Of a DNA stretch of 59,604 nucleotides, positions 9,851-18,267 are shown one piece after another. How positions within the stretch are numbered: the first letter of the stretch is position 1; each line of letters opens with the position of its first letter. A program made the translations under genes and the position numbers. The notes beneath the pieces are model-generated. The model was not told where the DNA came from, did not search any database, and saw only the letters and a list, made by a program, of their open reading frames with translations. The stretch is from G020353115 sp964389685. GTDB taxonomy: Bacteria > Bacteroidota > Bacteroidia > Bacteroidales > VadinHA17. Where the stretch lies: positions 1-59,604 of the forward strand of contig CAYMFM010000017.1 of NCBI GenBank assembly GCA_964389685.1, written 5' to 3'.

Positions 9851-10134
9851 GAAATAGAAATTTGAATGACCACAACACCGTTATGGTAAATTCAATGATT
9901 GGCAAGTCAATCTGATTGCTGCAGAGTTACTCCAATTCACCCGTGATCTGTAAAAGGAATTACCATGCATTCCAGTTTATTACAGCTATCAAAATTAACC
10001 TTTTTTTTCTATTTCATTCCGGATTCCCATACAAAACCATCGAATTATTCAACCCGATTAGTGAGGGGTGGTTATTGTGGTATTTTTTGTTTACATTTAT
10101 TTATATAATATAAGTGCAAAGGGAGTACTTGGGA

Positions 10135-12075
10135 ATGGGTTCATTGAGCTCCATAATATCTATATCGTGGAAAACTCTTTTCGCGGTTGCCAGTTTCCTT
10201 ATTATTGTAATAGCTTCCAGGCAAATTGCCGGGCTGTTTCAGAAGGTAAGGTTACCCCTGATTACCGGGATGCTCTTCATGGGGATTATCTGCGGGCCCT
10301 TTGTTCTTAACCTGATCTCGTTTGATTCGACAGCTAATCTCACTTTTATCAACGATATAGCGTTGGCTTTTATCGCTTTTGCTGCGGGTTCGGAACTTTA
10401 CGTCAAAGAACTGCGAAGTCGTTTTCGAAGCATCCGATGGATGACAATAGGGCAAATGGTATTTACCTTTATCTTCTCCACCCTTTTGGTATACGCTATT
10501 TCCAACCTGGTGCCATTCATGTCTGGCATGAAACCGGTTGAAAAGATCGCTATAGCCCTTTTAATATCCACGATATTTGTTGCAAGATCACCCGCAACCC
10601 TGATTGCTGTGATCAACGAATTGCGTGCAAAGGGGCCATTTACACAAACAACGCTTGGTGTTACTGTTCTGATTGATGTATTGGTAATCATTTTATTTGC
10701 TGTAACCTTTTCATTATCGAACACCTTGATTATAAATACAGGGTTTAGTTTTCGGTACATCATTATGCTCTCTCTGGAACTGCTGGTATCTTTTGGAATT
10801 GGCATCATCCTTGGAAAGTTCCTTGAATTCCTTTTAATGCGCAGGCTTTCCACTATAGTAAAGACCGGATTATTATTACTAACCGGTTATGGAATTTACC
10901 TTTTCTCGCACGGGGTCAGGTTGGTCAGTGAACGTCATTTCTCCCTTGATTTTTATATTGAACCACTGCTTGTCTGTATAATTGCCAGTTTCATGATTAC
11001 TAACTTCACCAAGTACCGGAGGGAATTTCTGAAGATCATTCATGACGCATTACCCTATGTATATGTTGTTTTTTTCACGTTGATCGGGGCTTCAGTTCAT
11101 CTTGATTTATTGCTCGGAATTTGGTTCATTGCTTTAACCTTTTTCATGATCCGGCTGATCACGCTCATGATTGGCAGTTGGGCTGGTGGAATAATGGGAG
11201 GAGATGCATTCCGATACATTAAAATAAGCTGGATGCCCTATATTACTCAGGCAGGTGTGAGTCTCGGACTGGTAACTGTTGTTGCCACGGAGTATACGGA
11301 TTGGGGCGCAGAATTTCTTGTCCTGATGATCTCTGTAATTGTCTTAAACCAGATGGTGGGTCCCCCCATGTTAAAATGGGCAATTGGTCTTGCGGGTGAA
11401 GATCACTCCAGGGCAAGAGGAACAAAGGACATACGGCGTAAGGTCGTGATTTTCGGATTTGAAGATCAGTCACTTGCACTGGCCAGGCAACTTGCTGATC
11501 ATGATTGGGTTGTGACCATTGCTACATTGAGTAAAGGGATTCCAAATCCATCCATTCCAAATGTTACGGTTCGGTATATGCCGGAGATATCCCTCGAATC
11601 GCTTAAAGAGGTTGGAGTTGAAAAGGCAAATACCATTGTGGCAATGAAAACCGATGAGGAAAACCTTACCATCTGCGAACTGATGTATGAGAATTTTGGC
11701 ACTCAGGAAATGGTCGTGAGGATGAATCACAGGTTTAATATGAAACGGTTTCATGAACTTGGGGTTTTGATTGTCGAACCATCAACTGCCATGGTGAGTT
11801 TGCTGGATCATTTTGTCCGTTCACCGATTGCAACAACGCTATTATTGGGTATGGAGGAAGATCAGGATACCGTTGATATCGTGGTGAAAAACCGGGATCT
11901 TCACGGCATGGCGCTCCGGAATCTTCACCTTCCTTCGGATATCCTTATCCTCTCAACAAAGCGTCGCGGACATCCGATCATCTCTACCGGTTATACACGC
12001 ATCAGAGTAGGAGATCGATTAACTATCGTAGGATCTGTTGAAAGCATCGAACAGGTTAAATTGCGGTTTGAATAA
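10135..12075 (+). CDS. CPA2-type cation/proton antiporter with TrkA (RCK) domains
   Basis: Integral membrane antiporter of the monovalent cation:proton antiporter-2 family. About 12 hydrophobic helices fill residues 5-420, including the characteristic LPLITGMLFMGIICGP entry and the ARSPATLIAV segment, followed by a cytoplasmic TrkA-N/RCK domain (KVVIFGFEDQSLALARQLAD...) and a TrkA-C domain ending IRVGDRLTIVGSVE. It exchanges Na+ or K+ for protons and is gated by nucleotide binding to the RCK part. The GTG at 10114 could start a form 7 residues longer, but AAAGGGAG is spaced 8-10 nt before the ATG at 10135, so that start is chosen. The 284-bp gap upstream shows no other gene. Confidence 0.88.
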   Translation: MGSLSSIISISWKTLFAVASFLIIVIASRQIAGLFQKVRLPLITGMLFMGIICGPFVLNLISFDSTANLTFINDIALAFIAFAAGSELYVKELRSRFRSIRWMTIGQMVFTFIFSTLLVYAISNLVPFMSGMKPVEKIAIALLISTIFVARSPATLIAVINELRAKGPFTQTTLGVTVLIDVLVIILFAVTFSLSNTLIINTGFSFRYIIMLSLELLVSFGIGIILGKFLEFLLMRRLSTIVKTGLLLLTGYGIYLFSHGVRLVSERHFSLDFYIEPLLVCIIASFMITNFTKYRREFLKIIHDALPYVYVVFFTLIGASVHLDLLLGIWFIALTFFMIRLITLMIGSWAGGIMGGDAFRYIKISWMPYITQAGVSLGLVTVVATEYTDWGAEFLVLMISVIVLNQMVGPPMLKWAIGLAGEDHSRARGTKDIRRKVVIFGFEDQSLALARQLADHDWVVTIATLSKGIPNPSIPNVTVRYMPEISLESLKEVGVEKANTIVAMKTDEENLTICELMYENFGTQEMVVRMNHRFNMKRFHELGVLIVEPSTAMVSLLDHFVRSPIATTLLLGMEEDQDTVDIVVKNRDLHGMALRNLHLPSDILILSTKRRGHPIISTGYTRIRVGDRLTIVGSVESIEQVKLRFE

Positions 12076-12089
12076 TAAAACATTGACAC

Positions 12090-13100
12090 ATGGTTCAGGC
12101 TAAGTATTTTGAAAAGCATCCAACCGGTGAAGTAACCTGCAGGCTTTGCCCACACCAGTGTAAGCTGAAACAGGAAAAAAGAGGCATATGCGGTGTGCGA
12201 AAAAACCGGAACGGAATACTTTACGCGGAGAATTATGGAAAGGTATCAGCCATCCACTTTGATCCGATCGAGAAGAAACCGCTTTATCATTTTTTTCCGG
12301 GCAGTCAGATCCTCTCTATTGGAACGATCGGGTGTAACCTCTCCTGCCGCTTTTGTCAGAACTATGAAATTTCCCAGGCTGATATTGAATCATATGGTTT
12401 TATTTCAACGTATGAACCGGACGATATCTTGAAAATTGCGCACAGCCGGGGAGAAAATATCGGCATTTCGTTTACCTATAATGAACCAACCATCTGGTAT
12501 GAATATGTCATGGATGTGGCAGAAAAAGCAAAGCAGAACCACCTGCTGACAACCATGGTTACCAATGGTTTTATTAATTCCGATCCCCTTGCTGACCTCC
12601 TGCCTGTTATGGATGCTTTTAATATTGACCTGAAGGCTTTCACAGATGAGTTTTACCGGAAGTATACCTCATCGCGACTCTCCCCGGTAATGGATACTAT
12701 TCTGCAAATTAAGGAGGCAGGTAAACACCTGGAGATTACCAATTTGATCATTCCCGGCTTGAACGACAACATAGAAACCTTCCGGAAAATGGCGCAATGG
12801 ATCTCAACTGAAGTGAGTAAAGAGACCGTTTTGCATCTTTCACGGTACTTCCCGGCACATGAAATGTCCATTCATAGTACTCCTTTATCAACCCTTGAGC
12901 GGTTATACAATATTGCCCGGGAATATTTGAATCATGTATTCCTGGGAAATGTGGGAGGTGCTAATTACGGGAAAAATACCTGCTGCCCATCCTGTGGCGC
13001 TGAAGTGATTATCCGGGAAGGATATTATACCCGCATTACCGGGCTGAAACCGGGTGGTACATGCTCTCACTGCGGCAACAAAGTAATTCAGAATTATTGA
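12090..13100 (+). CDS. amrS: AmmeMemoRadiSam system radical SAM enzyme
   Basis: Radical SAM protein of 336 residues. The SAM-cluster motif CxxxCxxC is at Cys82, Cys86 and Cys89 (GCNLSCRFC). An N-terminal Cys set (CRLCPHQCKL, 17-24, with Cys34) and a C-terminal zinc-ribbon-like pair (CCPSC ... CSHC) are typical of this family and not of pyruvate formate-lyase activators, which it otherwise resembles. These enzymes co-occur with Memo-like and AMMECR1-like proteins in the computationally defined AmmeMemoRadiSam set, whose chemistry is still unknown. The Memo partner lies two genes downstream (13655-14512). The gene begins 14 bp after the antiporter. Confidence 0.88.
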   Translation: MVQAKYFEKHPTGEVTCRLCPHQCKLKQEKRGICGVRKNRNGILYAENYGKVSAIHFDPIEKKPLYHFFPGSQILSIGTIGCNLSCRFCQNYEISQADIESYGFISTYEPDDILKIAHSRGENIGISFTYNEPTIWYEYVMDVAEKAKQNHLLTTMVTNGFINSDPLADLLPVMDAFNIDLKAFTDEFYRKYTSSRLSPVMDTILQIKEAGKHLEITNLIIPGLNDNIETFRKMAQWISTEVSKETVLHLSRYFPAHEMSIHSTPLSTLERLYNIAREYLNHVFLGNVGGANYGKNTCCPSCGAEVIIREGYYTRITGLKPGGTCSHCGNKVIQNY

Positions 13101-13209
13101 TATCAGAAGGTATTATAAGGATCGGATTGCAGGTAAACCGGACGGAATATTGTACATTTATATGCCCGACAGGAATTACTTGCGAGATTAAAATACGAAT
13201 CGATGCATT

Positions 13210-13632
13210 ATGAAACTCACGGAGGAACAGGTAAACGATATCTCAGAAGACCTTCAGCAGGGATTTAAGGTTTATATCAACAGGGAAACCGGGGAAACCC
13301 GGTCAATATACGATTTTGGATATCTGTCGGGTGTATCTGATCTCTGGGAAGAAGAGTTGAACCGGATTAAAAAAAACTGGCCAGATCATTTTGAGATCAG
13401 GGGAATGGAGCCCTGGGAGGTGTTTGAAATCATGGAAGATTTTGTTCAGAAGATCATCAATAAAGAGGGTAACACCGTGCTTCATGATGCATTGAAAGAT
13501 AAACGATCATTCGCCAAATTCAGGACCCTGGTTGAAGGTTCTGAATACAAAAAAAGCTGGTTTACATTCCGCAAGAACCGGTATCTTAAATACGTTCAAA
13601 ACAAACTTCGTTTGGAGGGATTCATTGAATAA
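13210..13632 (+). CDS. UPF0158 family protein
   Basis: Acidic 140-residue protein recognised as UPF0158, a widely conserved family of unknown function. Visible landmarks are EEQVNDISEDLQQGFKVYIN at the start, an EELNRIKKNWPDHFEIRGM segment, ImEDFVQKI and the C-terminal FRTLVEG...WFTFRKNRYLKYVQNKL. It has no signal peptide or membrane segment. It sits inside the AmmeMemoRadiSam pair, with 109 bp before it and 22 bp after it, and may share its transcript. Confidence 0.75.
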   Translation: MKLTEEQVNDISEDLQQGFKVYINRETGETRSIYDFGYLSGVSDLWEEELNRIKKNWPDHFEIRGMEPWEVFEIMEDFVQKIINKEGNTVLHDALKDKRSFAKFRTLVEGSEYKKSWFTFRKNRYLKYVQNKLRLEGFIE

Positions 13633-13654
13633 CCTGTACAAAGGATTACTCATT

Positions 13655-14512
13655 ATGGCAAATACAGAAGGAGTGGTAAAAATCAGGAAAGCAACCGTTG
13701 CCGGGAAATTTTATCCCGGAACCGGGAGTGCATTATCTGCCCAGATCAGTGAGATTCATACTGAAGAGATCCCAAAGATAAACAGGGAACTTGCGAAAAA
13801 ACAGATTATCGGCTGCGTGGTACCTCATGCCGGATACATCTATTCGGGATATGAAGCCGTCCATTTTTTCGACCTCATCAGCCAGACCGATGAGAAATAT
13901 GACACCTTTGTCATTGTAAACCCCAACCATACCGGGATGGGAGTACCACTGGCTCTGGATGCAAATGACTACTGGGAAACACCGCTCGGATCGGTTGAGC
14001 TTGATCGTAAATTGATGGAGCGATTGGATATCCCCGAATCAGCAATGGCTCATCAATATGAACATTCTGCCGAAGTAATGATTCCCTTTCTGCAGTACTT
14101 CCTCGATTATCGGTTTACCATTGTACCGATCAGCATTTCCCGTCAGACCTATGAAAATGCCAGAACCCTGGCTGAAAAAATTTTTACAGCAAACAAGTCC
14201 CTGCAGAAAAAGATCCTGATCATTGCATCGTCTGATTTCTCCCATTATGTTCATCCTGGAGAAGGGGAAAGAAAGGATAATCTTGTGATTGATGAGATCC
14301 TGAAACTGGATTCAGAACAGGTTTACCGGATCATTCAGGATCATCAGATCTCGGTTTGTGGTTATGGCCCGATCATGACATTGATGGAATACGCACGGCT
14401 TGTTGCGGAAAAACCGGTTGCTGAAGTGATACGAAGGGGCAATTCCGGTGATGTTATCCCCTCATCGGAGGTGGTTGATTACGTTACGATCCTCTTTTTC
14501 CAGGAATCCTGA
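13655..14512 (+). CDS. amrB: AmmeMemoRadiSam system protein B (Memo-like)
   Basis: Memo/AmrB family protein of 285 residues, related to the class III extradiol dioxygenase fold. Landmarks are the N-terminal RKATVAGKFYPG, the VVPHAGYIYSGY motif with its metal-site His, VIVNPNHTG, the EHSAEVMIPFLQY segment and SSDFSHY. An in-frame upstream start at 13532 would overlap the UPF0158 gene; the ATG at 13655 follows AAAGGA by 8 nt and starts directly before the conserved domain, so it is preferred. Its partner radical SAM enzyme is at 12090-13100. The third member, an AMMECR1-like protein, is not in this window. The gene converges with acylphosphatase, 6 bp away. Confidence 0.88.
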   Translation: MANTEGVVKIRKATVAGKFYPGTGSALSAQISEIHTEEIPKINRELAKKQIIGCVVPHAGYIYSGYEAVHFFDLISQTDEKYDTFVIVNPNHTGMGVPLALDANDYWETPLGSVELDRKLMERLDIPESAMAHQYEHSAEVMIPFLQYFLDYRFTIVPISISRQTYENARTLAEKIFTANKSLQKKILIIASSDFSHYVHPGEGERKDNLVIDEILKLDSEQVYRIIQDHQISVCGYGPIMTLMEYARLVAEKPVAEVIRRGNSGDVIPSSEVVDYVTILFFQES

Positions 14513-14518
14513 TGATCG

Positions 14519-14788
14519 TTATTTCACAATAAAATCACTGTATTGTTGAAGGGGTATACCGGACACATCCATCTGGTCAACCCGGGCCCATGAAGGTCCC
14601 TTCTCCAGCGCTCTTATGAAGGACCGTACGTTCGCCTCATCTCCTTCAATTTCAATATAGACCGACCCATCCGGTTCATTTCTTACAAACCCTGAAAGGT
14701 TCAACATGCGGGCTGTTTTGAAGGCAAAATAGCGAAATCCGACATTTTGAACCCTCCCCCTGATAAAAATCTGATAACAATTAATCAC
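14519..14788 (-). CDS. acyP: acylphosphatase
   Basis: Small cytoplasmic enzyme of 89 residues that hydrolyses acyl phosphates such as carbamoyl or acetyl phosphate. The signature GRVQNVGFRYF (residues 11-21) carries the catalytic Arg, and the catalytic Asn is in GFVRNEPDGSV (33-43). Length is normal for the family. It is the distal gene of a probable minus-strand group with 14810-15097 and 15189-16025. Confidence 0.95.
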   Translation of the reverse strand: MINCYQIFIRGRVQNVGFRYFAFKTARMLNLSGFVRNEPDGSVYIEIEGDEANVRSFIRALEKGPSWARVDQMDVSGIPLQQYSDFIVK

Positions 14789-14809
14789 CTAATACCTGGT
14801 TTTGACCTG

Positions 14810-15097
14810 CTACTTCTTTGAAAGTTTGCTCAGCTTGACAAAGGATTGATCAATGCCTTTGTAAAATTCGGTCAGGATGCCACGGGCTGCCTGTTTGGAA
14901 AAACCGGGATTATCCTTTTTGTGCGACTGATTGATCCTGGATATCATCTCGTTTCTTAGCAGGATGGTGTCAGAAATGATTTTCTGTAACTCTTTATTAT
15001 GCTTATTCGGATGTGCTTCTAGAAAGGTAAAACAATCAGAAACTACCTCGAAGGTTAATCCGTTTATCTCTTTTTTTAGCCAACGAATGCTTGCCAT
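14810..15097 (-). CDS. conserved hypothetical protein
   Basis: Not recognised by function. The ATG at 15097 (MASIRWLKKEINGLTFEVVS) gives 95 residues; a longer form from 15160 would add 21 residues of low-complexity sequence and is less likely. The protein is predicted mostly helical and basic, with a central SDTILLRNEMISRINQS and a lysine-rich tail (KLSKLSKK). Similar short helical proteins are common in Bacteroidota. It has no signal peptide, and its position between acylphosphatase and an aminotransferase gives no strong clue. Confidence 0.6.
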   Translation of the reverse strand: MASIRWLKKEINGLTFEVVSDCFTFLEAHPNKHNKELQKIISDTILLRNEMISRINQSHKKDNPGFSKQAARGILTEFYKGIDQSFVKLSKLSKK

Positions 15098-15188
15098 TGG
15101 AAAATGATTATGATTATCAGGTGGATGTTTCCCTGCTTCCCGTCGCACCAGGTAACTCAATCCAACTGCGTTAAAGGTATAAAAAAAA

Positions 15189-16025
15189 TTATACTTTCTT
15201 CCCTGAAAGATAATTCCGGATCACGGTATGATAACCATCCATGATTTTACGTAAAACCGGATTGTTGGTATCAAAGGAATAGTGTTCGATTTCTGAAAAA
15301 GGCAATACCTTCGGTGATGTTCCGGTCATAAAGACAGCATCCATCGATTGCAGTTCCCTGCAGTCAATCATTTTAAACGTCACCGGAATATTCTCTTGCA
15401 AACAGGTTTCAATGACATACTTACGGGCAATTCCAGCCAGCACCTCCGAGTCCGGTGCCGTGAACAGGCCCCCTTCCCTGATAAGGAAAATGTTGGAGCG
15501 ACTGCCTTCGGTAATGTTACCTTCCTTATCGATCAGCAACGCTTCATATGCTCCTTTTTCAATCAGCTGTTTATATACTGCCAGCCGGAGATTCTGGTTT
15601 ATCACCTTGGCTGTAGGGTTGATTCGGCTTGCCTGAAACAGGATCCCTTTCACACCCTGTGCACACTGGTTTTTTGAAGGATAAAGCGGCTCTACAAAAT
15701 AGGCAAGAAAATTCCTGTCCATGATATTATCCCGCCTGTGGTAGTTAAAAACCAGTTTAATGTTCCCTTCATCAACGGAATTTATACGAATCAATTCAGA
15801 CACCATCTGGGACAAAAATACCTCATCATACCATATGCTCATCCCCGTTATTTCGGAAGTACGGTACAGCCGCTGAACATGATCTTCCCAGAAAAGTGGG
15901 ATTTTTTCAATGATCCTTACCACTTCATAAATGGATTCTCCCCTGAATACCAGATCGATATCAAACAGGGAGGAATCCTTAATTTTCCCGTTCAGGATGT
16001 ATTTACTGTGAAAACATTCACTCAT
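15189..16025 (-). CDS. class IV aminotransferase (PLP-dependent)
   Basis: A 278-residue fold-type IV PLP enzyme, the group of branched-chain aminotransferase, D-amino acid aminotransferase and aminodeoxychorismate lyase. The PLP lysine should be that of AKVINQNLR (around 140), and the cofactor-binding Glu is in NITEGSRSNIFLI. FRGESIYEVVRIIEKIPLFWEDHVQRL at the N-terminus is characteristic. The usual phosphate-binding segment near the C-terminus is MTGTSPKVLP. Neither a pab gene nor ilv genes are adjacent, so substrate choice among branched-chain keto acids, D-amino acids or aminodeoxychorismate is open. Confidence 0.85.
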   Translation of the reverse strand: MSECFHSKYILNGKIKDSSLFDIDLVFRGESIYEVVRIIEKIPLFWEDHVQRLYRTSEITGMSIWYDEVFLSQMVSELIRINSVDEGNIKLVFNYHRRDNIMDRNFLAYFVEPLYPSKNQCAQGVKGILFQASRINPTAKVINQNLRLAVYKQLIEKGAYEALLIDKEGNITEGSRSNIFLIREGGLFTAPDSEVLAGIARKYVIETCLQENIPVTFKMIDCRELQSMDAVFMTGTSPKVLPFSEIEHYSFDTNNPVLRKIMDGYHTVIRNYLSGKKV

Positions 16026-16076
16026 AATTCTTCAATAATTTCGATAATTATCATCCCCTGTAGAGGATAGAAAAGA

Positions 16077-16164
16077 TTAACCCGAATTATTCATGCATTC
16101 AGCATGAATAATGACGATACATAATTGAAATCTATTGATTATCAATTATATATGTCAGGGTTAA
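16077..16164 (+). repeat. 88-bp TTAA-bounded repeat element, copy A
   Basis: Identical over 88 bases to 36153-36240. Both copies start TTAACCC and end GGGTTAA. Inside is a hairpin, ATTATTCATGC/GCATGAATAAT, and the right part carries ATTGAT/ATCAAT. At the right end of this copy TCAGGGTTAACCCTGA (16155-16170) makes a perfect palindrome with the flank. The TTAA ends resemble the target duplications of IS1380/piggyBac-type transposons, so a short non-autonomous element is likely. The remaining 16165-16449 holds no gene, only a small ATACCC/GGGTAT hairpin at 16186-16205 and AT-rich sequence. Confidence 0.75.
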
Positions 16165-16449
16165 CCCTGATAAAAGTCAAATTCAATACCCTCAAGTTTG
16201 GGTATGAAATTTATGGTTGAATAGATACTCTAACTAATTGAAAAGTAAAAAGTTAATAATTTTCTGAATATTTCAAAACAAACCTGTTTTTCAAGCATAC
16301 AAAATCAGAATTTTAACATACTTCAGGTTACAATTCTTATCTATCGTCTACGACGAATGGTTTTCTGCGGTGATTGGCTCTCTACAATAATCTAACCCCT
16401 ATGGGGTAATAAATGATTCTAAAAAGCCACAAAATCCTGTTTAATAATA

Positions 16450-16842
16450 CTATTTTTTTAGAATATCTTCGATCTTTTTTATCAATTCCTTGGCTGGTAC
16501 GATAAGATCCATAACATCTTCCCTTGTAATATCAGTAAAATCATCATAATCGCACATTTGACGTTTGTCAAAAAGATCAGAATAGAACTTTCCAAGTTTA
16601 TTATCAATCAACCCGGGTTTAATAAAATGCAAACCAAACATCTGCCTGGCCCCCGAATGAGTCTGTACTTTGATGTCTTTACTTAGAAGAAGAGCTGTAA
16701 TTGCATAATAGCATGCATAATAGAGTCTGTTTACGGCTGTATTCCAGAGTTTGTTCTGAATATGAATGTCAACCTCTCTAAAGGTTTCCCTAGCCCTGTT
16801 CATACGATAGGTTATCAGATCAAGGTCCCTTGATTTTGTCAT
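16450..16842 (-). CDS. HEPN-domain protein, toxin half of a HEPN/MNT pair
   Basis: Helical 130-residue HEPN protein. The family core NRLYYACYYAITALLL (residues 38-53) is followed by the Rx5H RNase motif RQMFGLH (Arg66, His72), the active-site signature of HEPN ribonucleases. The start codon overlaps the end of the nucleotidyltransferase gene by 4 bp (16839-16842), so the two are translationally coupled. In characterised pairs of this kind the MNT partner silences the HEPN RNase by adding nucleotides to it. The sequence is closer to the AF0298/DUF86-like helical group than to classic HepT, so the mechanism is inferred. Confidence 0.85.
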   Translation of the reverse strand: MTKSRDLDLITYRMNRARETFREVDIHIQNKLWNTAVNRLYYACYYAITALLLSKDIKVQTHSGARQMFGLHFIKPGLIDNKLGKFYSDLFDKRQMCDYDDFTDITREDVMDLIVPAKELIKKIEDILKK

Positions 16843-17156
16843 AGTTCAATTCCTTCAGAGGTAACATTCTGATATAATGGAGTAATTCTGTAAAGGGTAT
16901 CCCAGTTATTTTTGGAAATAACCATGGGGCTAATTATCTGGCCCGATTCGAATTCAATATCATATAAAGGATATTTCACCCTTTTTTCATCATCACGGCT
17001 TATATTGTCCTTGTTGAGCAAAATAATAAGATCTATATCCGATCCTTTATGGTCATCTCCTCGGGCAAAGGATCCGTATAGAATAACAATAGCATCAGGG
17101 TCTGTTGCTTTAACAGATCTTTTTATTCTGAGCAATATGTCAGATTTCCTGTCCAT
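16839..17156 (-). CDS. MNT-type nucleotidyltransferase, antitoxin half of a HEPN/MNT pair
   Basis: Minimal nucleotidyltransferase of 105 residues. The catalytic motif GSFARGDDHKGSDIDL (residues 28-43) has the GS pair and the two metal-binding aspartates (Asp40, Asp42); a third acidic residue is likely in YDIEFESG. It is the first gene of the pair and a TAACTTTG promoter box ends only 4 nt before the ATG. In studied systems the protein modifies the HEPN toxin with AMP or a short nucleotide chain. The region is AT-richer than the flanking metabolic genes, in keeping with acquisition. Confidence 0.87.
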   Translation of the reverse strand: MDRKSDILLRIKRSVKATDPDAIVILYGSFARGDDHKGSDIDLIILLNKDNISRDDEKRVKYPLYDIEFESGQIISPMVISKNNWDTLYRITPLYQNVTSEGIEL

Positions 17157-17160
17157 ACTG

Positions 17161-17168
17161 CAAAGTTA
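17161..17168 (-). promoter_or_regulatory. Bacteroidota -7 box for the HEPN/MNT pair
   Basis: TAACTTTG matches the TAnnTTTG consensus exactly. It ends 4 nt before the ATG at 17156, so transcription would begin at or very near the start codon, giving a leaderless or nearly leaderless mRNA. No good -33 TTG is seen at the usual 19-nt spacing. Confidence 0.5.
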
Positions 17169-17478
17169 ACGAATTTAGGATAAAATAGGATTATTAGTTA
17201 GAATCCATCTCTCGATTCTTATAAAGGAGCCTTCAAATTAAGATTTAGCGGAAGAATTTGATTTCGGGATTTGATGTTCCAAAATGGTACCTCCATTTTA
17301 TAATACACCAAATTATTCAATGCTTTGAAGAACTGGAAACCATAATCATACTAGTCCTCCTACAAACAACTAGTAATCAAATAATTAAAAAAACGATTTT
17401 CTTAAAATGTTCGGAAATATTAATTGATTTAATTTTATAACTATTTGAAAAATAGAAAGTTAAATAATTGGATAAAAT
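17169..17478. other. AT-rich intergenic region with a decayed sequence relic
   Basis: No gene is supported in these 310 bases. On the minus strand, about 17320-17365 resembles the 3' part of the small ORF at 18268-18447 (both contain a TATGATTA...CTTCAAA core), but it is frame-broken, so it looks like a degenerate duplicate. Confidence 0.4.
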
Positions 17479-17943
17479 TCACAAAACAGCTGTATTTCTA
17501 TTGCTTAAAAACTCTTTAATTTCCGGAATTTGCATGATTTTCTTTTTCCTCTTGGAGTCAAGTTCAAACTTCTTATTCCCCCGGATTAAAGATTCAAAAG
17601 GAATCCCTAAGTACCTGTTAAGCATAGTTATCATTTTCAACGTAAGGGACCGTTTCCCATTGAGCACCTCAGACACCCTGGTTTCTCCCCCAAAGAGAGG
17701 AGCAATGTCTTTTTGTTTCAGGTTCATCTGTTCCATTCTGAACCTGATCGCTTCAACAGGATCCGGAGCTTCGACAGGAAAATGATCATTTTCATACCGC
17801 TCAACAAGGATGGACAAAATTTCGAGCTCATCACCCTTTTCCGTTCCTGGTTCTATATCTTTTGAATCAGAATGTATCAATTCGTAAATCCTGCTTACTG
17901 CATGATTATACTCTTCATCAGTTTTTATTACCCTGGGACTCAT
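17479..17943 (-). CDS. higA: HigA-type antitoxin (Xre-family HTH)
   Basis: A 154-residue HigA antitoxin of the longer, COG5499-like type. An N-terminal helical part (DEEYNHAVSRIYELIHS) that wraps the toxin is followed by PVEAIRFRMEQMNLKQKDIAPLFG, the start of the HTH, and GETRVSEVLNGKRSLTLKMITMLNRYLGIP, its recognition helix region. Its start lies 26 bp inside the end of the HigB gene, so the order is toxin then antitoxin, as usual for hig. HigA binds HigB and represses the shared promoter. Confidence 0.9.
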   Translation of the reverse strand: MSPRVIKTDEEYNHAVSRIYELIHSDSKDIEPGTEKGDELEILSILVERYENDHFPVEAPDPVEAIRFRMEQMNLKQKDIAPLFGGETRVSEVLNGKRSLTLKMITMLNRYLGIPFESLIRGNKKFELDSKRKKKIMQIPEIKEFLSNRNTAVL

Positions 17944-18244
17944 ATCTTACCTCCTTTGCATCAATTTTATCATATTCTTCATGTGTTCCAAACCAAACTA
18001 TAAAAACTATTTTCAATGTGTATTCAACATCCGCAATTAATCGATAATCATTCCCTTCAATATTAAATACAACCCGTTTGGAACTTATTATACTTGCATT
18101 TTTATACTTCAGTTTTAGTTCATTTGGATTATCCCAATCTGAGTATTTAACTTCAAAAATCCAGGCAAAGAGCGCCTTTTCAGCATTCTTATACCTTGGA
18201 GAAGATAAATGATCCAGAAGAGTTTTTACCTTAATAATCCGCAT
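17918..18244 (-). CDS. higB: HigB-type mRNA interferase toxin
   Basis: RelE/HigB-fold ribosome-dependent mRNA interferase, 108 residues from the ATG at 18244 (MRIIKVKTLLD). Family features are FAWIFEVKYSDWDNPNELK, the strand segment RVVFNIEGNDYRLIADVEY and IVFIVWFGTHEEYDKIDAKEV near the end. A start 10 codons further up (18274) would overlap the promoter box at 18252-18259 and is rejected. It overlaps the antitoxin gene by 26 bp. Confidence 0.9.
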   Translation of the reverse strand: MRIIKVKTLLDHLSSPRYKNAEKALFAWIFEVKYSDWDNPNELKLKYKNASIISSKRVVFNIEGNDYRLIADVEYTLKIVFIVWFGTHEEYDKIDAKEVRYESQGNKN

Positions 18245-18251
18245 GTACTGA

Positions 18252-18259
18252 CAAAGGTA
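18252..18259 (-). promoter_or_regulatory. Bacteroidota -7 box for higBA
   Basis: TACCTTTG on the minus strand matches TAnnTTTG and ends 7 nt before the higB ATG, giving an almost leaderless transcript like that of the HEPN/MNT pair. No clear -33 element was found at 19-nt spacing. Confidence 0.45.
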
Positions 18260-18267
18260 CAAAAAAC

